Shown here: positions 53,845-63,498 of the stretch, one piece after another
How the letters are laid out: every line of letters begins with the position of its first letter
How positions within the stretch are numbered: the first letter of the stretch is position 1
Assembly (NCBI RefSeq): GCF_029761915.1
Contig: NZ_CP121695.1
Coordinates: 8,027,501-8,091,500, forward strand
Source: Bradyrhizobium sp. CB1650
GTDB taxonomy: Bacteria > Pseudomonadota > Alphaproteobacteria > Rhizobiales > Xanthobacteraceae
Length of the DNA: 64,000 bases
Direction of reading: 5' to 3'
Translations under genes and position numbers: made by a program
The notes under the pieces: generated by a model
What the model was told of the DNA's origin: nothing
Database searches by the model: none
Seen by the model: the letters and a program-made list of their open reading frames with translations, nothing else

Positions 53845-54345
53845 CAAGAGCATTCATCCGGATGCACAAGAAAGAAGATGTCACCTTGAGTTCCACTTCC
53901 ATCGCAGCTCCTCGTGTTACTGAACTAGCCGCATCAGTGCCGATATGATCAGCTGAGACGTGGCCGGGGCCCGACTACCTGCCCGCGAGATAGTCCCGCC
54001 CCAATGCCCTGCCTCTATGCGCGCGAACTGGGCCAAGTCATACCAAACGCTGGAGAGCAGCCAGGAGACCGCTCGCCTCCTAACGCTGAATTGTGGTCAG
54101 GCAGAAATGGCCTGCGTATATCGATTGGCAGACCTACGACCGCTGGACTCGTCCGCTATCGGTAAGGAGACTTCGACCGAAGAGGTTACTAACCCAGCCG
54201 CCATACACCCGTTGTGACGAGACGCTGAACGCCGATCAGCAACAACATTTTTCCCTATCCGAATCGAGCAAAATCGACGTTGCCCAAGTGCTCTTCAAAC
54301 TACATCTCGCCAAAGCCGGGCTCCACCCAGACCGTCGGATCAACC
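53845..54345. other. No gene seen
   Basis: Short frames only; no repeats or promoter elements beyond the tts box at its left edge. Confidence 0.45.
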
Positions 54346-54699
54346 TCATAGAAATATTGCAGCGAGCGTACCAATCGCGCCGAACATCAGCCCTATCAGC
54401 GAACCGGCTGTCGGCACGTCTCTAAAGAGCAGAAGGGTGAGTATCGGTTCCACTACCAGAATAGCTCCCACCGATATCGCGACAATGATCCAGATATTCT
54501 TCAGATGCATGTAGCCCAGCGCGTATCCGAACACGAGGAGGATGCCACCGAACGATATCACGAGAAACATCGGCAACAGCATTGCCAGATCACCGCCGGC
54601 CTTTCCAAATTGCCGTGATGCAATCAACTCGGCGAATATCGAAAGGGCTTCTCCAAGGAAAATCGCTGCCACCGCTACAATCTTCAACATCAAGTTCAT
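54346..54699 (-). CDS. Small four-helix membrane protein (DMT/SMR-like)
   Basis: 117 residues with four hydrophobic segments: IVAVAAIFLGEALSIFAELI, LAMLLPMFLVISFGGILLVF, IWIIVAISVGAILVVEPILT and AGSLIGLMFGAIGTLAAIFL. Size and topology fit small multidrug resistance or EamA-half-type DMT proteins that act as dimers. Lies 223 bases downstream of the P450 gene on the same strand, so export of a P450-modified compound is an attractive but unproven role. Confidence 0.7.
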   Translation of the reverse strand: MNLMLKIVAVAAIFLGEALSIFAELIASRQFGKAGGDLAMLLPMFLVISFGGILLVFGYALGYMHLKNIWIIVAISVGAILVVEPILTLLLFRDVPTAGSLIGLMFGAIGTLAAIFL

Positions 54700-54922
54700 C
54701 GGCCTCTACGGTTCCGGCCATCCAAGGCAGCCCGGAGAGTCCGCGCGCCACGCTATCGCTCCTCACGGATACTTCAAGCATCTGCCCGACTGATCACTAG
54801 ATCCCGTCATGCAGCAACTGTTTCGCGTCGATGGAACGATCTTCGCTGCTTCAGAAGCGAAGATCGTGCAGGACGAGCCCAAGCCAGCCGCGTGCCGGCT
54901 GCCAGACCGGCGCGATCAGGGC

Positions 54923-56164
54923 TTAGGCTGCAATCCGCACGGGGAGAGCGGAATAGCCGTGCACGAAGTTGGACGCAATTCGCTCGGGTTCGCCGACAAC
55001 CTTGACCTCCAGTCCCGCACCCAAAATCTCCTCCCAGAGGACTCTCAACTGCAGTTCCGCAAGATGTCGACCAAGACAGCGATGGATGCCGAAACCGAAC
55101 GAGAGATGCTGCCGCACATTCTTGCGGTCGATGACGAAACTGTTGGCGTTCTCAATAATCTCTTCGTCCCGGTTGCCGGAGATGTACCACATGACGACCT
55201 TGTCGCCCTTCCTGATCTGTTTCCCACCTACGATGCTATCCGTCGCGGCGGTGCGGCGCATATGTGCGATTGGCGTTTGGTATCGAATAATCTCGGACAC
55301 GGCGCTCGAGACTAGCTTGGGATTGTCGGTTAGTTTTCGCAGTTCGGAGGGGTACTGACTCATGAACAGAAGGCCGCCGGTAATCGAGTTGCGCGTGGTG
55401 TCATTCCCCCCAACGATCAGCAGAATCAGATTCCCGAGAAACTCACTCGGTTTCATATGGCGGGTGGCGGGCGAGTGCGCCAGCAAGGAAATCAGGTCGA
55501 GGCGCGGCTCGGTATTGATGCGCGCGTTCCAAAGTCGGGTGAAATAGTCCAGGCACTCGGACAAGATTGTGCTTCGCTTATCCCAGCTGTCGATCGCATG
55601 TCCTGCTTTCGGAGTTCCAACAGCTACGCCTGACCAATAGGTCAGGAGCCGCCGATCCTCAAATGGAAAGTCGAACAACGTGGCGAGCATCTGCGTCGTC
55701 AACTCGATAGAGACCATCTCCACCCAATTGAAGGCATCATTGCGCGGCAAGCCGTCTAGAATCGCCCTGACCCGAGAGCGGATCAAGCTTTCGAGTTTCG
55801 CCAGGTTTTCCGGTCCGACTATCGGACTCACGGTATTGCGCTGCTCGGCGTGCTGGGGAGGTCCCATCTTGATGAAACTCTGGGTCCAGTGCTCGACGGG
55901 CACGTCGACAATAGTGACACCTTGCTCTGACGAGAATGCCTTGTGGTTTGTATCTACCGCTACGATATCCCGGTATTTTGTCAGGGACCAATATGGGCCA
56001 TAAGGGCTTTCTTGACAGTAGTGAACGGGATCTTCCCTTCGTAACCGCTCGAAGCAACCCCATATGCTGTCGTCTTGAAAGCGCTTGGTCTCGCTTACAT
56101 CGAGATTGCTTAGCGGGATAACACACGCGTCGTCAGCTCTACAATCTTCCAATCGCCTTTTCAT
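54923..56164 (-). CDS. Cytochrome P450
   Basis: 413 residues, soluble bacterial class I type. I-helix oxygen-activation motif GGNDTTRN, K-helix ExxR in SEIIRYQTP, and heme-ligand loop FGFGIHRCLGRHLA with the axial Cys near residue 358. The N-terminus (LSNLDVSETKRFQDDSIWGC) and GPPQHAEQRNTVSPIV C-helix region fit the CYP families that include steroid/terpene hydroxylases. No ferredoxin or ferredoxin reductase is adjacent. It is not one of the gibberellin-operon P450s, since none of their neighbours is present. Probably belongs to the NifA-headed gene series to its right. Confidence 0.9.
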   Translation of the reverse strand: MKRRLEDCRADDACVIPLSNLDVSETKRFQDDSIWGCFERLRREDPVHYCQESPYGPYWSLTKYRDIVAVDTNHKAFSSEQGVTIVDVPVEHWTQSFIKMGPPQHAEQRNTVSPIVGPENLAKLESLIRSRVRAILDGLPRNDAFNWVEMVSIELTTQMLATLFDFPFEDRRLLTYWSGVAVGTPKAGHAIDSWDKRSTILSECLDYFTRLWNARINTEPRLDLISLLAHSPATRHMKPSEFLGNLILLIVGGNDTTRNSITGGLLFMSQYPSELRKLTDNPKLVSSAVSEIIRYQTPIAHMRRTAATDSIVGGKQIRKGDKVVMWYISGNRDEEIIENANSFVIDRKNVRQHLSFGFGIHRCLGRHLAELQLRVLWEEILGAGLEVKVVGEPERIASNFVHGYSALPVRIAA

Positions 56165-56497
56165 ATCGTCTCCGCAGATTCTGCTCTCGAGAGCTTACGG
56201 ATCCAAGGTCGCGATTCACCGTTTCGAGCTGCCGTAGCGTTTGGCTGCGACGGGCCGCTCAAGCAGAGTATCTCAAAGTCCGGCTAGCCGACCCTACCAT
56301 ATCGGGCTGTCCGGATCGGATTGACTTTTCAAGTCGATCTACTCAGTGGATCGAGAGAGCTTCACCGCTGGTGGGACGGTAGCTGTGCGCTGGAGGCAGC
56401 GTAAAGCCGAATGCACAGTCATAAGGTAGCCCCTGCGTCCAGGCGCGGCCGCAGTCGCTACTTTTTTTTCAAAATCACGCTATGTGTACTCGTCGGG
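56165..56497. other. Gap between PanC-like and P450 genes
   Basis: No gene. GATTGACTT and AAGTCGATC (about 56319-56339) form a near-palindrome that could be an operator or promoter element for the P450 gene. Confidence 0.35.
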
Positions 56498-57379
56498 CTA
56501 GGACTTTTCAGGCAGATCGATCCAGACATCCGGAGGACCATTCAGGAGTGTATCCTGATCCGGAATGTAGATACTATCGAAGACTCTGAGGCCATGAGCC
56601 GTTGCCGCTGCAACCATTATGAAAGGGAGCTGGACCTGCTCCAGGTCTTCGAAGCTATCAGCGCCAACAATGCGAACAAAATCGAGTTTAAACTGTCGGA
56701 ACGCTATTTGAGATGTAGCCGACGCGACAAGATCCTTTACGCTCGACGCTCCTTGGGCGATCTCTTTCCTCGAATGGTTGAGTGCCGTGAAGAGACACGA
56801 AAGCTCATCGAGTTCGGATCGGCTAAATCGTCGCAAGCGCGACGAAATGGGCACTCCGTTCCTGTATCTCACGGTCGGCACAAATCGTATCTCACAATCA
56901 AGAAGCAAGTCTGCGACAGCGCGCTTCACCAGGATCGCCTGACCGATATCCTTGAGACCGAAGTAGCTGCGAGTTGGTCGCGCATAACAAATCCAGCGGA
57001 TTGCCCCCGTAACGGCTTCCTTCAAGTACGCCTCAGGCCCATCTAAACGCAAATGATAGTCGCCTTGCGATACGAACGTTCGATAGCCAGGCGGGAACAT
57101 TTCGGTGTCGTTCGAGGAAATCACGGCGGTTGCTCCCGCACGTAGGGCAAGTCCAATATCAGCGTCCAAATCGAAATCGTAGCTCCCGCCCGGTCTAAGC
57201 TGGGTCTTGTTCGGGTAGACTGTGACAATCGCGACGTCATTCTCCGATGCCGCTCTTCTGATCAGTTCTGCATGCCCAAGATGCAGCGCGCCCAGAGTGT
57301 GTACCGTCCCAATGGTCTGACCTGTTCTCGCCACCTCCCGGATGAACGCTTTGCCTGCGGAAAGACATCCCAGATGCAT
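56498..57379 (-). CDS. Divergent pantothenate synthetase (PanC-like)
   Basis: 293 residues. PanC fold: GTVHTLGALHLGHAELIRRA with the HxGH nucleotide motif (His33, His36), YPNKTQLRPGGSYDFDLDAD in place of the usual NPTQF...EDLxxYP, YFGLKDIGQA (FGxKDxQQ), and PTVRYRNGVPISSRLRRFS for the PTVRexdGLamSSRN loop. These substitutions, and the absence of a panB neighbour, point to a paralogue that may join a different acid and amine in a biosynthetic pathway with the P450. Normal pantothenate synthesis remains possible. Same strand as P450 and pentapeptide genes. Confidence 0.8.
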   Translation of the reverse strand: MHLGCLSAGKAFIREVARTGQTIGTVHTLGALHLGHAELIRRAASENDVAIVTVYPNKTQLRPGGSYDFDLDADIGLALRAGATAVISSNDTEMFPPGYRTFVSQGDYHLRLDGPEAYLKEAVTGAIRWICYARPTRSYFGLKDIGQAILVKRAVADLLLDCEIRFVPTVRYRNGVPISSRLRRFSRSELDELSCLFTALNHSRKEIAQGASSVKDLVASATSQIAFRQFKLDFVRIVGADSFEDLEQVQLPFIMVAAATAHGLRVFDSIYIPDQDTLLNGPPDVWIDLPEKS

Positions 57380-57576
57380 TTTCTTAACTCCAGTATTTTA
57401 GACGCCGAAAGAGGTCTGATCGGTCGGATCGAAGGTTGGGCCTGGGTGTCGTATGGGCCGCGCATGCCAACGAGCCACAAAGAGCTTTAACGCCCGCTCA
57501 CAGCTCGGACCACCGCACCAAGCTGCTCTAAGCTCACGGATATTGTAATCCCTTCTATTTTGCGTTTCCAAAGCAG

Positions 57577-59058
57577 TCAGGTTGACCCTTCTCGACCACG
57601 TCTGATCAACGATGAGAATTCAGCCAGATAGTTTGATGGCTCGTGCGGCTGATCACCCTTCAAAGCGGTCTGCAGTCCCGGACATCGGTCTGCAAAAAAC
57701 GGTGGCTCGAATGTGGTTATCTTGGCGCCCGAGAAGTCGACCTTTACGAAGCTCGCCTGGAATGGCGATATCCCACTCAGATTCGCGTCGCGCAAGCACG
57801 ATTGGTTCATGCGAACGTATGCGACGCGCGTTGACTCCATGTTGGTGTCGGCCATTCCGGCGGCGAGATATGCCTGAACGAGATTGGATCCTTCGAGATT
57901 TGCGTGATTCAACGCCATTGATTGCGGGGGATCACCGGTCATCATCGACCTGTAGAGGTAAGCCTGGGATAAGTCTGCATGTTCAAGATCGCAGTCGCGC
58001 ACAAAGGCACAGCGGCCACGAAAGCCCGTCAATTTGGAGGCTCGCATTGTGCTCTCTGTAATCGAAATGCTTTCGCCTGATGCCCGAGACAGGTCCGCTC
58101 CATCGAGCTGACAGGAATGAATAGAGGCACCGTCCAACACAGCACCGATTAGGTTCGCGTTGGACAAGCTTACGGACAGAAGCCGCGCCTTCGTCAAGTC
58201 TGCTTGCTCAAGCTCCGCACTTGAAAGATTTGACAGGTGAATATCTGCGAATGGAGCGCTCAGGGCTCTCGCTGTAATGCGGCCGCTCACCTTTGAGAGT
58301 CTCAGATACGGAAGATGAGCGCATTCTAGGGCAAGACCGTCGACCGAGGTGGGACGCACGATCGATAAACAGTCCCCCTTTGACTGGAAGAACGAGCAAG
58401 CCGCCAGATGCGCCTTCGTGATCGTGACTTGGCTCAGCTTGGCGAAACGGAAGGAAGCGGAAGGAAGGAAGCATTCATTGATGGTCGACCCCTGTAATTC
58501 CGCGCCATCAAATACAGCATCACTCGCGTCGCACTGGTAAACGAGAAGTCCACTGAGCATCGCGTTGTCAAAGCGTGTCCTTTTCATGCTGCAACCGTGA
58601 AACAGACTGCCGGTTGCATCAATTACATTGCGCAGACTGGCATCATCGAAATTGCAGACCTGCGCTGCAATCGCGTGCATATACGCAAAATCGAGCTTGG
58701 CCCCGCGGAAACTTGCCCTCTCTAGCCCTGGACAGATAAGGTTCGCCCCAGAAAGGTCTGCCCGATCCAACTTTGCTCCGTAGAGCTGCGCACGATTGAG
58801 GGTACAGCGCCGCAACGGGAAATCTGACAGGTCGTGACCGTTAAAGTTCTCGGAAGATAGCTGCAAACCAATCCCGGTCCTTCTGATCGCCTCCTCGGTT
58901 CGGCTCGCGACCGCGGCCACCGCGCGCAGCCGATCGGCAGCTCTGCTCCAGTACCGAACAAACTCGCCATCTGATGAAAGCTTGTTTTTCGACTCTGACC
59001 AGTGCTCTGCCCCTTCATGCGCGGTGCACTCGCTATCAGCACCGATTGTTTGCGACAT
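57577..59058 (-). CDS. Pentapeptide-repeat protein
   Basis: 493 residues. After a ~75-residue helical N-terminus the protein consists of A(D/N)LxX-type repeats (LNRAQLYGAKLDRADLSGAN, LSNANLIGAVLDGASIHSCQ, NHANLEGSNLVQAYLAAGMA), which fold as a right-handed quadrilateral beta-helix. No membrane segment or enzymatic domain. Many such proteins mimic DNA or act as scaffolds; some protect DNA gyrase. Its position in a NifA-headed series suggests expression in nodules. Overlaps the upstream ORF (59036-59473) by 23 bases. Confidence 0.88.
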   Translation of the reverse strand: MSQTIGADSECTAHEGAEHWSESKNKLSSDGEFVRYWSRAADRLRAVAAVASRTEEAIRRTGIGLQLSSENFNGHDLSDFPLRRCTLNRAQLYGAKLDRADLSGANLICPGLERASFRGAKLDFAYMHAIAAQVCNFDDASLRNVIDATGSLFHGCSMKRTRFDNAMLSGLLVYQCDASDAVFDGAELQGSTINECFLPSASFRFAKLSQVTITKAHLAACSFFQSKGDCLSIVRPTSVDGLALECAHLPYLRLSKVSGRITARALSAPFADIHLSNLSSAELEQADLTKARLLSVSLSNANLIGAVLDGASIHSCQLDGADLSRASGESISITESTMRASKLTGFRGRCAFVRDCDLEHADLSQAYLYRSMMTGDPPQSMALNHANLEGSNLVQAYLAAGMADTNMESTRVAYVRMNQSCLRDANLSGISPFQASFVKVDFSGAKITTFEPPFFADRCPGLQTALKGDQPHEPSNYLAEFSSLIRRGREGST

Positions 59059-59473
59059 GTCGACGATTCCGTGTTGCCCGGACTACGAGGAGGCCCGTTA
59101 TTGACCTCTTTTTGCGGGTCCTTGGAGGTACGCTACGCGAGTCTTGTGGCGAACTCGTCGGCGAATTGGCGACAAGATGCGTCGATGAGGCACCTATTGT
59201 GTCAGTGGCCTCCGCAGCCAGCACGCTTGAGCACGTCAGCCGAATTCTCGTCATGCGTCCCCACTGCCGCTCGCTGCGATTGTTCACCGAGACCGGCAAC
59301 GCTGGCAACGCAACGGTCGTTTGACAGCGACGATATGTCCAGAAGTTGCGATTTGCCTCGTGGGCTCTCGCAGGCGACTCCACATCGCTCTCCATCAAAC
59401 TGAATGCGAAAAATTCAAGGTCTTGCTTCCATTCAATGGACCACGGCTTGCGGTCGGAAAAGTGATCGTTCAT
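59036..59473 (-). CDS. Hypothetical first gene of NifA-dependent operon
   Basis: 145 residues from ATG 59473, about 34 bases after the predicted start of the -24/-12 promoter at 59518-59533, the same geometry as for the GH12 gene. The first half looks like a protein (FSDRKPWSIEWKQDLEFFAF, SLMESDVESPARAHEANRNF), while the last 40 residues are Arg/Ser-rich and could be beyond a frameshift. The stop falls inside the pentapeptide gene, so translational coupling is possible. No strong RBS and no family recognised. Confidence 0.4.
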   Translation of the reverse strand: MNDHFSDRKPWSIEWKQDLEFFAFSLMESDVESPARAHEANRNFWTYRRCQTTVALPALPVSVNNRSERQWGRMTRIRLTCSSVLAAEATDTIGASSTHLVANSPTSSPQDSRSVPPRTRKKRSITGLLVVRATRNRRHVANNRC

Positions 59474-59517
59474 CTAGGCTGCACTCAGCCCTTACTCGGC
59501 ATTACCTCATTTTCGAT

Positions 59518-59533
59518 AGCAATGACCGTGCCA
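59518..59533 (-). promoter_or_regulatory. Sigma-54 (-24/-12) promoter
   Basis: Minus strand TGGCACG (59533-59527), four bases, TTGCT (59522-59518): a perfect match to the RpoN consensus TGGCACG-N4-TTGCW. Reads toward the pentapeptide, PanC-like and P450 genes. A NifA-type enhancer lies 60-75 bases upstream. Confidence 0.85.
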
Positions 59534-59592
59534 GCTGCATCAGTCGCAATTAAGGGCTGAATAGGCGTCATGAAATCGATATTGACGCCGAA

Positions 59593-59608
59593 TGTTTTGA
59601 ACCTGACA
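59593..59608 (-). promoter_or_regulatory. NifA upstream activator site
   Basis: TGT-N10-ACA (TGT 59593-59595, ACA 59606-59608), centred about 94 bases before the predicted transcription start at ~59507. This is the usual distance for a NifA enhancer acting on a -24/-12 promoter. Confidence 0.75.
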
Positions 59609-59952
59609 AACACGCTCTCATTGTCAGAGACCGCACCATGTTCGCAAGGTTATCGTGAGAGCGAAAATTCCGAGCTCGTTTGCAGGAGACCAAGAGCCGC
59701 GTGTCCTTGCGGGCACCAGTCGATGACTTGCAATCCGACACTTGCGGATCGCCGACCTCACGGTTAGCGACTGTTCGAACTCGGCCAGCCCTGCTCCGCG
59801 CGCCCGCCGGTCCATCTAATGGGAACCCTGCCACAGCTGTCCGGGTCGAGCGATGAATGAGCGCACAATCGTCGCCAAATCGGCGCGCAAGGCGAATGCC
59901 CACGCGATCGGAGATAGACATTTTTATGATAAAGGATCGAATTCGAAGGCGT
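59609..59952. other. No gene seen between NifA site and ABC operon
   Basis: Short Arg/Ser-rich frames on both strands; nothing recognised. Confidence 0.4.
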
Positions 59953-61677
59953 TCATGCGATGCCTTCTTCGAGGATCGTAGATGATTGACCTATCTCTTG
60001 CTCGCGCACAAGACGCGGCATGGCGGCGATAAGGCTCTTGGTATATTCAGACAGTGGATTACGAAATATCTCTTCAGTGGGGCCACTATCGACGATTCTC
60101 CCCCGGCGCATAACTATGACGCGATCGCTGATATGACGAACAACACTCAGATCATGCGAGATGAAGAGATAACTTATGCCGAGGTGTTCCTTCAAATAGC
60201 CGAGCAGGTCCAAGACCTGGGCCTGGATCGAGACGTCGAGCGCCGAAACCGGTTCATCGCAGACGATTACGGCAGGATTTGTTGCGATCGCGCGGGCGAT
60301 CGCAACGCGCTGGCGCTGACCGCCGGAGAGTTCGAGCGGCCGTCGGTGCAGCAAGGCCTGGGAGAGTCCGACCATATCGAGCAGCTCGATAACGCGCTCC
60401 TGCCGCTTGCGCCGTGTCTCAACGTCGCTCGAAAGGCTGTCGGATATGATGCGTCCGACAGTCCAGCGTGGATCAAACGAGCCAAGAGGATCCTGGTAGA
60501 TGATCGATATGGACCGCCGCCGAGCCCGGCGTTCGCGTTCAGCGAGCGTCGTCCAAGGCCGGCCTGCAAACTGAACGGCTCCCTCGTCAGGCTCGTCGAG
60601 CGCCAGGATCATGCGCGCCATCGTTGACTTTCCTGATCCAGATTCACCGACGATGCCCAAAGTCTCGCCGGATCGCAGTTCGAAGGAGACGCCGTCCACG
60701 GCCGCCCGCAGAGTGCCATCCGGGTCCTTGAAGTGCTTCACCAGATTTGTCGCTTGGAGCAGGATGGGACGAGATTTCGGCAGCGATTGCACGGGGGGCT
60801 GCGTTTGCCGGCCAGGCGAACGCACAATAGTCGATGGTGACAGTCGTGAGCCGCGCGGCCGGCCTGATGGCACGGCGTCCAGCAGCTGACGGGTGTAGGG
60901 GTGTCGCGGATCTTTGAATAACTCGGCGGCGGTGCCGCGTTCGACAACCTCGCCTCGTTGCATGACCAGGATCTCATCCGCCACGCGGGAGACCACTGCC
61001 AGATCATGACTGATCAGGATCAGAGCCTTGCCCCGCTTTTTGGTCTCCTCGAGCAGTGCCAGCACATGAGCTTGCGCGGCCACGTCGAGAGCGGTAGTTG
61101 GCTCGTCGGCGATAAGGACGCGTGGATCAAGCGCAAGTGCTGCAGCGATGAGAGCCCGTTGACGCTGGCCGCCGGATAATTGATGCGGCAGTTGCTGGGC
61201 TTTGGTCTCGGGCTCAGGGACACCGACGAGCTCAAGAAGAGCAATGACGCGCTGCGCGAGTTCCTCGCGTGATGATACCGCACCATGGAGGAGCAAGCCT
61301 TCACCGATCTCTTTGCCGATCCGGCGGAGCGGATCAAGCGCGACGAGTGCATCCTGTAATACAAAGCCAATCTCGTTGCCGCGAATGCGCCGCCAGCCAC
61401 GATCGTTAAGGCCGATCAGGTCCGTCCCGTCGAAGCTCAGCTGGCGTGCATGGACATCGGCATGGCGACCAGCCAGGCCTACGAGAGCCCGGGCAGTTAC
61501 GCTCTTACCCGAGCCGGACTCACCGACGATCGCAAGGCACCGTCCCGGTCGGAGGGAGAACGACATACTGCGCACAACCGCTTTCTCCGCGATTTCGCGC
61601 CCGAAGGAAACACGCAGCGAGTCGACCGTGAGGAGGTCTGCCTGCTGCGAGACAGGCTTGGAAGGAACCTGCGACAT
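59953..61677 (-). CDS. Dipeptide/oligopeptide ABC transporter, fused double ATPase
   Basis: 574 residues with two ABC domains in one chain, like YejF/GsiA: domain 1 has [17 protein letters not shown], signature [17 protein letters not shown] and Walker [13 protein letters not shown]; domain 2 has [17 protein letters not shown], signature [17 protein letters not shown] and [12 protein letters not shown]. Each domain carries the oligopeptide/dipeptide C-terminal extension ([24 protein letters not shown]). Energises import through the two permeases. Starts directly after the permease stop. The last gene of the operon. Confidence 0.93.
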   Translation of the reverse strand: MSQVPSKPVSQQADLLTVDSLRVSFGREIAEKAVVRSMSFSLRPGRCLAIVGESGSGKSVTARALVGLAGRHADVHARQLSFDGTDLIGLNDRGWRRIRGNEIGFVLQDALVALDPLRRIGKEIGEGLLLHGAVSSREELAQRVIALLELVGVPEPETKAQQLPHQLSGGQRQRALIAAALALDPRVLIADEPTTALDVAAQAHVLALLEETKKRGKALILISHDLAVVSRVADEILVMQRGEVVERGTAAELFKDPRHPYTRQLLDAVPSGRPRGSRLSPSTIVRSPGRQTQPPVQSLPKSRPILLQATNLVKHFKDPDGTLRAAVDGVSFELRSGETLGIVGESGSGKSTMARMILALDEPDEGAVQFAGRPWTTLAERERRARRRSISIIYQDPLGSFDPRWTVGRIISDSLSSDVETRRKRQERVIELLDMVGLSQALLHRRPLELSGGQRQRVAIARAIATNPAVIVCDEPVSALDVSIQAQVLDLLGYLKEHLGISYLFISHDLSVVRHISDRVIVMRRGRIVDSGPTEEIFRNPLSEYTKSLIAAMPRLVREQEIGQSSTILEEGIA

Positions 61678-62541
61678 TCAGCTTTTTCCTTCCAGACGGT
61701 CCTGTATATGGCGCCCGACGATGGTGACGCTGAGGGCAAACGCTGTCACGGCCAGACCGGGTATGATCTCCAGCCACCAGGCGTAGATCACATAATTCCG
61801 CCCGGCATTGAGCAGCGCGCCCCATTCAGGGGCCGGGGGAGCGACGCCAAGCCCTAAAAAGGCAAGCCCGGAGGCCCAGATAATGGCCTGACCCACGCCG
61901 ATCGTCATCATTGCTGTCAGCGGGTTCATGGCGTTGGGAAGAATATGCCTCCAGACGATACGGGGAAATGGATGGCCCAGCGCCTTGGCGGCTTCCACAT
62001 ACCCTGTTCCTTTGATGGAAAGCATCTGGCCCCTGATCATGCGCGCATAGCCCGGCGCTGTGCCGATTCCAACAGCTATGACTTCAGTCAATACCGAGGG
62101 CCCAAAAACGGTCACGAACACAAGGGCGAGCAAGAGCGTGGGGATTGCGAAGAGCACGTCGACAATCCGGCTGAGGATGCTGTCGAACACGCCACCAGAA
62201 AGTGCGGCGGCGACGCCGAGAATGAGTGCAATGGACATGCTCAGCGCGGTCGCGCCGAGTCCGATCGCAAGCGATTGGCCTGCCCCCTCGAGCAATCGGG
62301 AGTAAAGATCCCGGCCTAGTTGATCTGTCCCCAACCAATGGGCGATCGAAGGAGACCGCAACGACGATCTCAAATCAATAGCGAACGGGTCGTGCGTCTG
62401 TAGTACCTTTGGCATCATGGCCGCGAGGGCAAAGAAACAAATGATAATAAGCGAGGCAGCAACTCGGACGGGAATATGGCGGGCGAATGCCAGGAGTTCT
62501 CTGAGCGGCCGAGACACAGTCACTTCTGCGAGCATGCTCAT
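61678..62541 (-). CDS. Dipeptide/oligopeptide ABC transporter permease (DppC-like)
   Basis: 287 residues. N-terminal membrane segment near 28-45, then the DppC-like domain with GTDQLGRDLYSRLLEGAGQS and EAA loop RGQMLSIKGTGYVEAAKALGHPFPRIVWRHILPNAMNPL. ATG overlaps the upstream permease stop by 4 bases. Works with the DppB-like partner. Confidence 0.92.
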   Translation of the reverse strand: MSMLAEVTVSRPLRELLAFARHIPVRVAASLIIICFFALAAMMPKVLQTHDPFAIDLRSSLRSPSIAHWLGTDQLGRDLYSRLLEGAGQSLAIGLGATALSMSIALILGVAAALSGGVFDSILSRIVDVLFAIPTLLLALVFVTVFGPSVLTEVIAVGIGTAPGYARMIRGQMLSIKGTGYVEAAKALGHPFPRIVWRHILPNAMNPLTAMMTIGVGQAIIWASGLAFLGLGVAPPAPEWGALLNAGRNYVIYAWWLEIIPGLAVTAFALSVTIVGRHIQDRLEGKS

Positions 62542-63494
62542 GTCAACTTAATCCTCGGGTCGAGCATCCGATAAGTTAGATCGACAATCACACTAACAGT
62601 GACGAATAGGCCCGCAGAGATCAAAACAGCCCCCGAGACAATCGGAACGTCTCGCGAGGACGTTGCGGCAACAAGAACTCCACCCAGCCCTTGGCGAGCG
62701 AAAACGATTTCTATCAAAATCGCCCCTGAAAGAAGCTTGCCGAGCGCCCAGCCTGATAAGGTTACGCCGGGCAATGCAGCATGGCGCAGGACATGGTGAA
62801 GCCTGACGCCGAAATCACTCATACCTCGGGTGCGCGCGGACGTAACGAAGGGCTGCTCGAGCACGCGCGTGAACTCGTTCAGAACGACTTGTCCGAAAAA
62901 GCCGGACAATTCGAGAGCCAGAGCAAGTGTTGGTAGAACGAGTCCTATCGGCGAGGTTTCTCCCACAACTGGAAAAATGCGCAAGTTTACCGCGAACACG
63001 ACGAGCAGAATTGTAGCTAGCCAGTAAGGCGGCGCGGTTGCCAAGAAGATTTGCGCGCCGCCGAGCAGCTTCGACCATATGTTGTCTCTGCCGGCGATCA
63101 ACAGAGTGGTCAAGATCGCAATAACCCAAGCCATCAGCAGCGCGGCGATCGCCAGAACAATGGTGGGGCCAATCTGTTCTGCGATGATCGCTGCGACGGG
63201 TCGATGCTGCTGGTATGATTCACCAAGATCTCCATGCAGGATTCGCAATATGTATTTGCCGTATTGAACGGCAAGCGGTTGATCAAAGCCATACTTCGCA
63301 TTGATCGTTGCGAGCTCGGCCGCAGGTGCCTGGCCGACGTCGCCACTTCTCACATTGATGACGATCTGCGCGCGATCGCCGGGCATCAAACACTGAACTA
63401 GGAACGTAAACGTTGCTGCAGCCCACACGACAGCCACACCGGATAAAATACGGCGCGCGAACCAAACAAGCGGATTGTGGGATACGACCTTCAC
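62538..63494 (-). CDS. Dipeptide/oligopeptide ABC transporter permease (DppB-like)
   Basis: 318 residues from GTG 63494 (VKVVSHNPLVWFARRI), four bases after the binding-protein stop; the ATG at 63527 would overlap that gene. DppB-like: PGD in LVQCLMPGDRAQI, YGFDQPLAVQYGKYILRILHGDLGESYQ, EAA loop NEFTRVLEQPFVTSARTRGMSDFGVRLHHVLRHAALPG. Six membrane helices. Confidence 0.9.
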   Translation of the reverse strand: MKVVSHNPLVWFARRILSGVAVVWAAATFTFLVQCLMPGDRAQIVINVRSGDVGQAPAAELATINAKYGFDQPLAVQYGKYILRILHGDLGESYQQHRPVAAIIAEQIGPTIVLAIAALLMAWVIAILTTLLIAGRDNIWSKLLGGAQIFLATAPPYWLATILLVVFAVNLRIFPVVGETSPIGLVLPTLALALELSGFFGQVVLNEFTRVLEQPFVTSARTRGMSDFGVRLHHVLRHAALPGVTLSGWALGKLLSGAILIEIVFARQGLGGVLVAATSSRDVPIVSGAVLISAGLFVTVSVIVDLTYRMLDPRIKLT

Positions 63495-63498
63495 GGTA

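Noticed and set aside
56411..57046. 211-codon plus-strand ORF opposite the PanC-like gene
   Set aside because: Despite a hydrophobic start it lies exactly antisense to a protein with clear PanC motifs; no RBS.
59485..59571. 28-codon minus ORF (MTPIQPLIATDAAGTVIAIE...) with protein-like sequence
   Set aside because: It contains the perfect -24/-12 promoter and ends before its start point; the regulatory reading is stronger. It could be the tail of an older gene.
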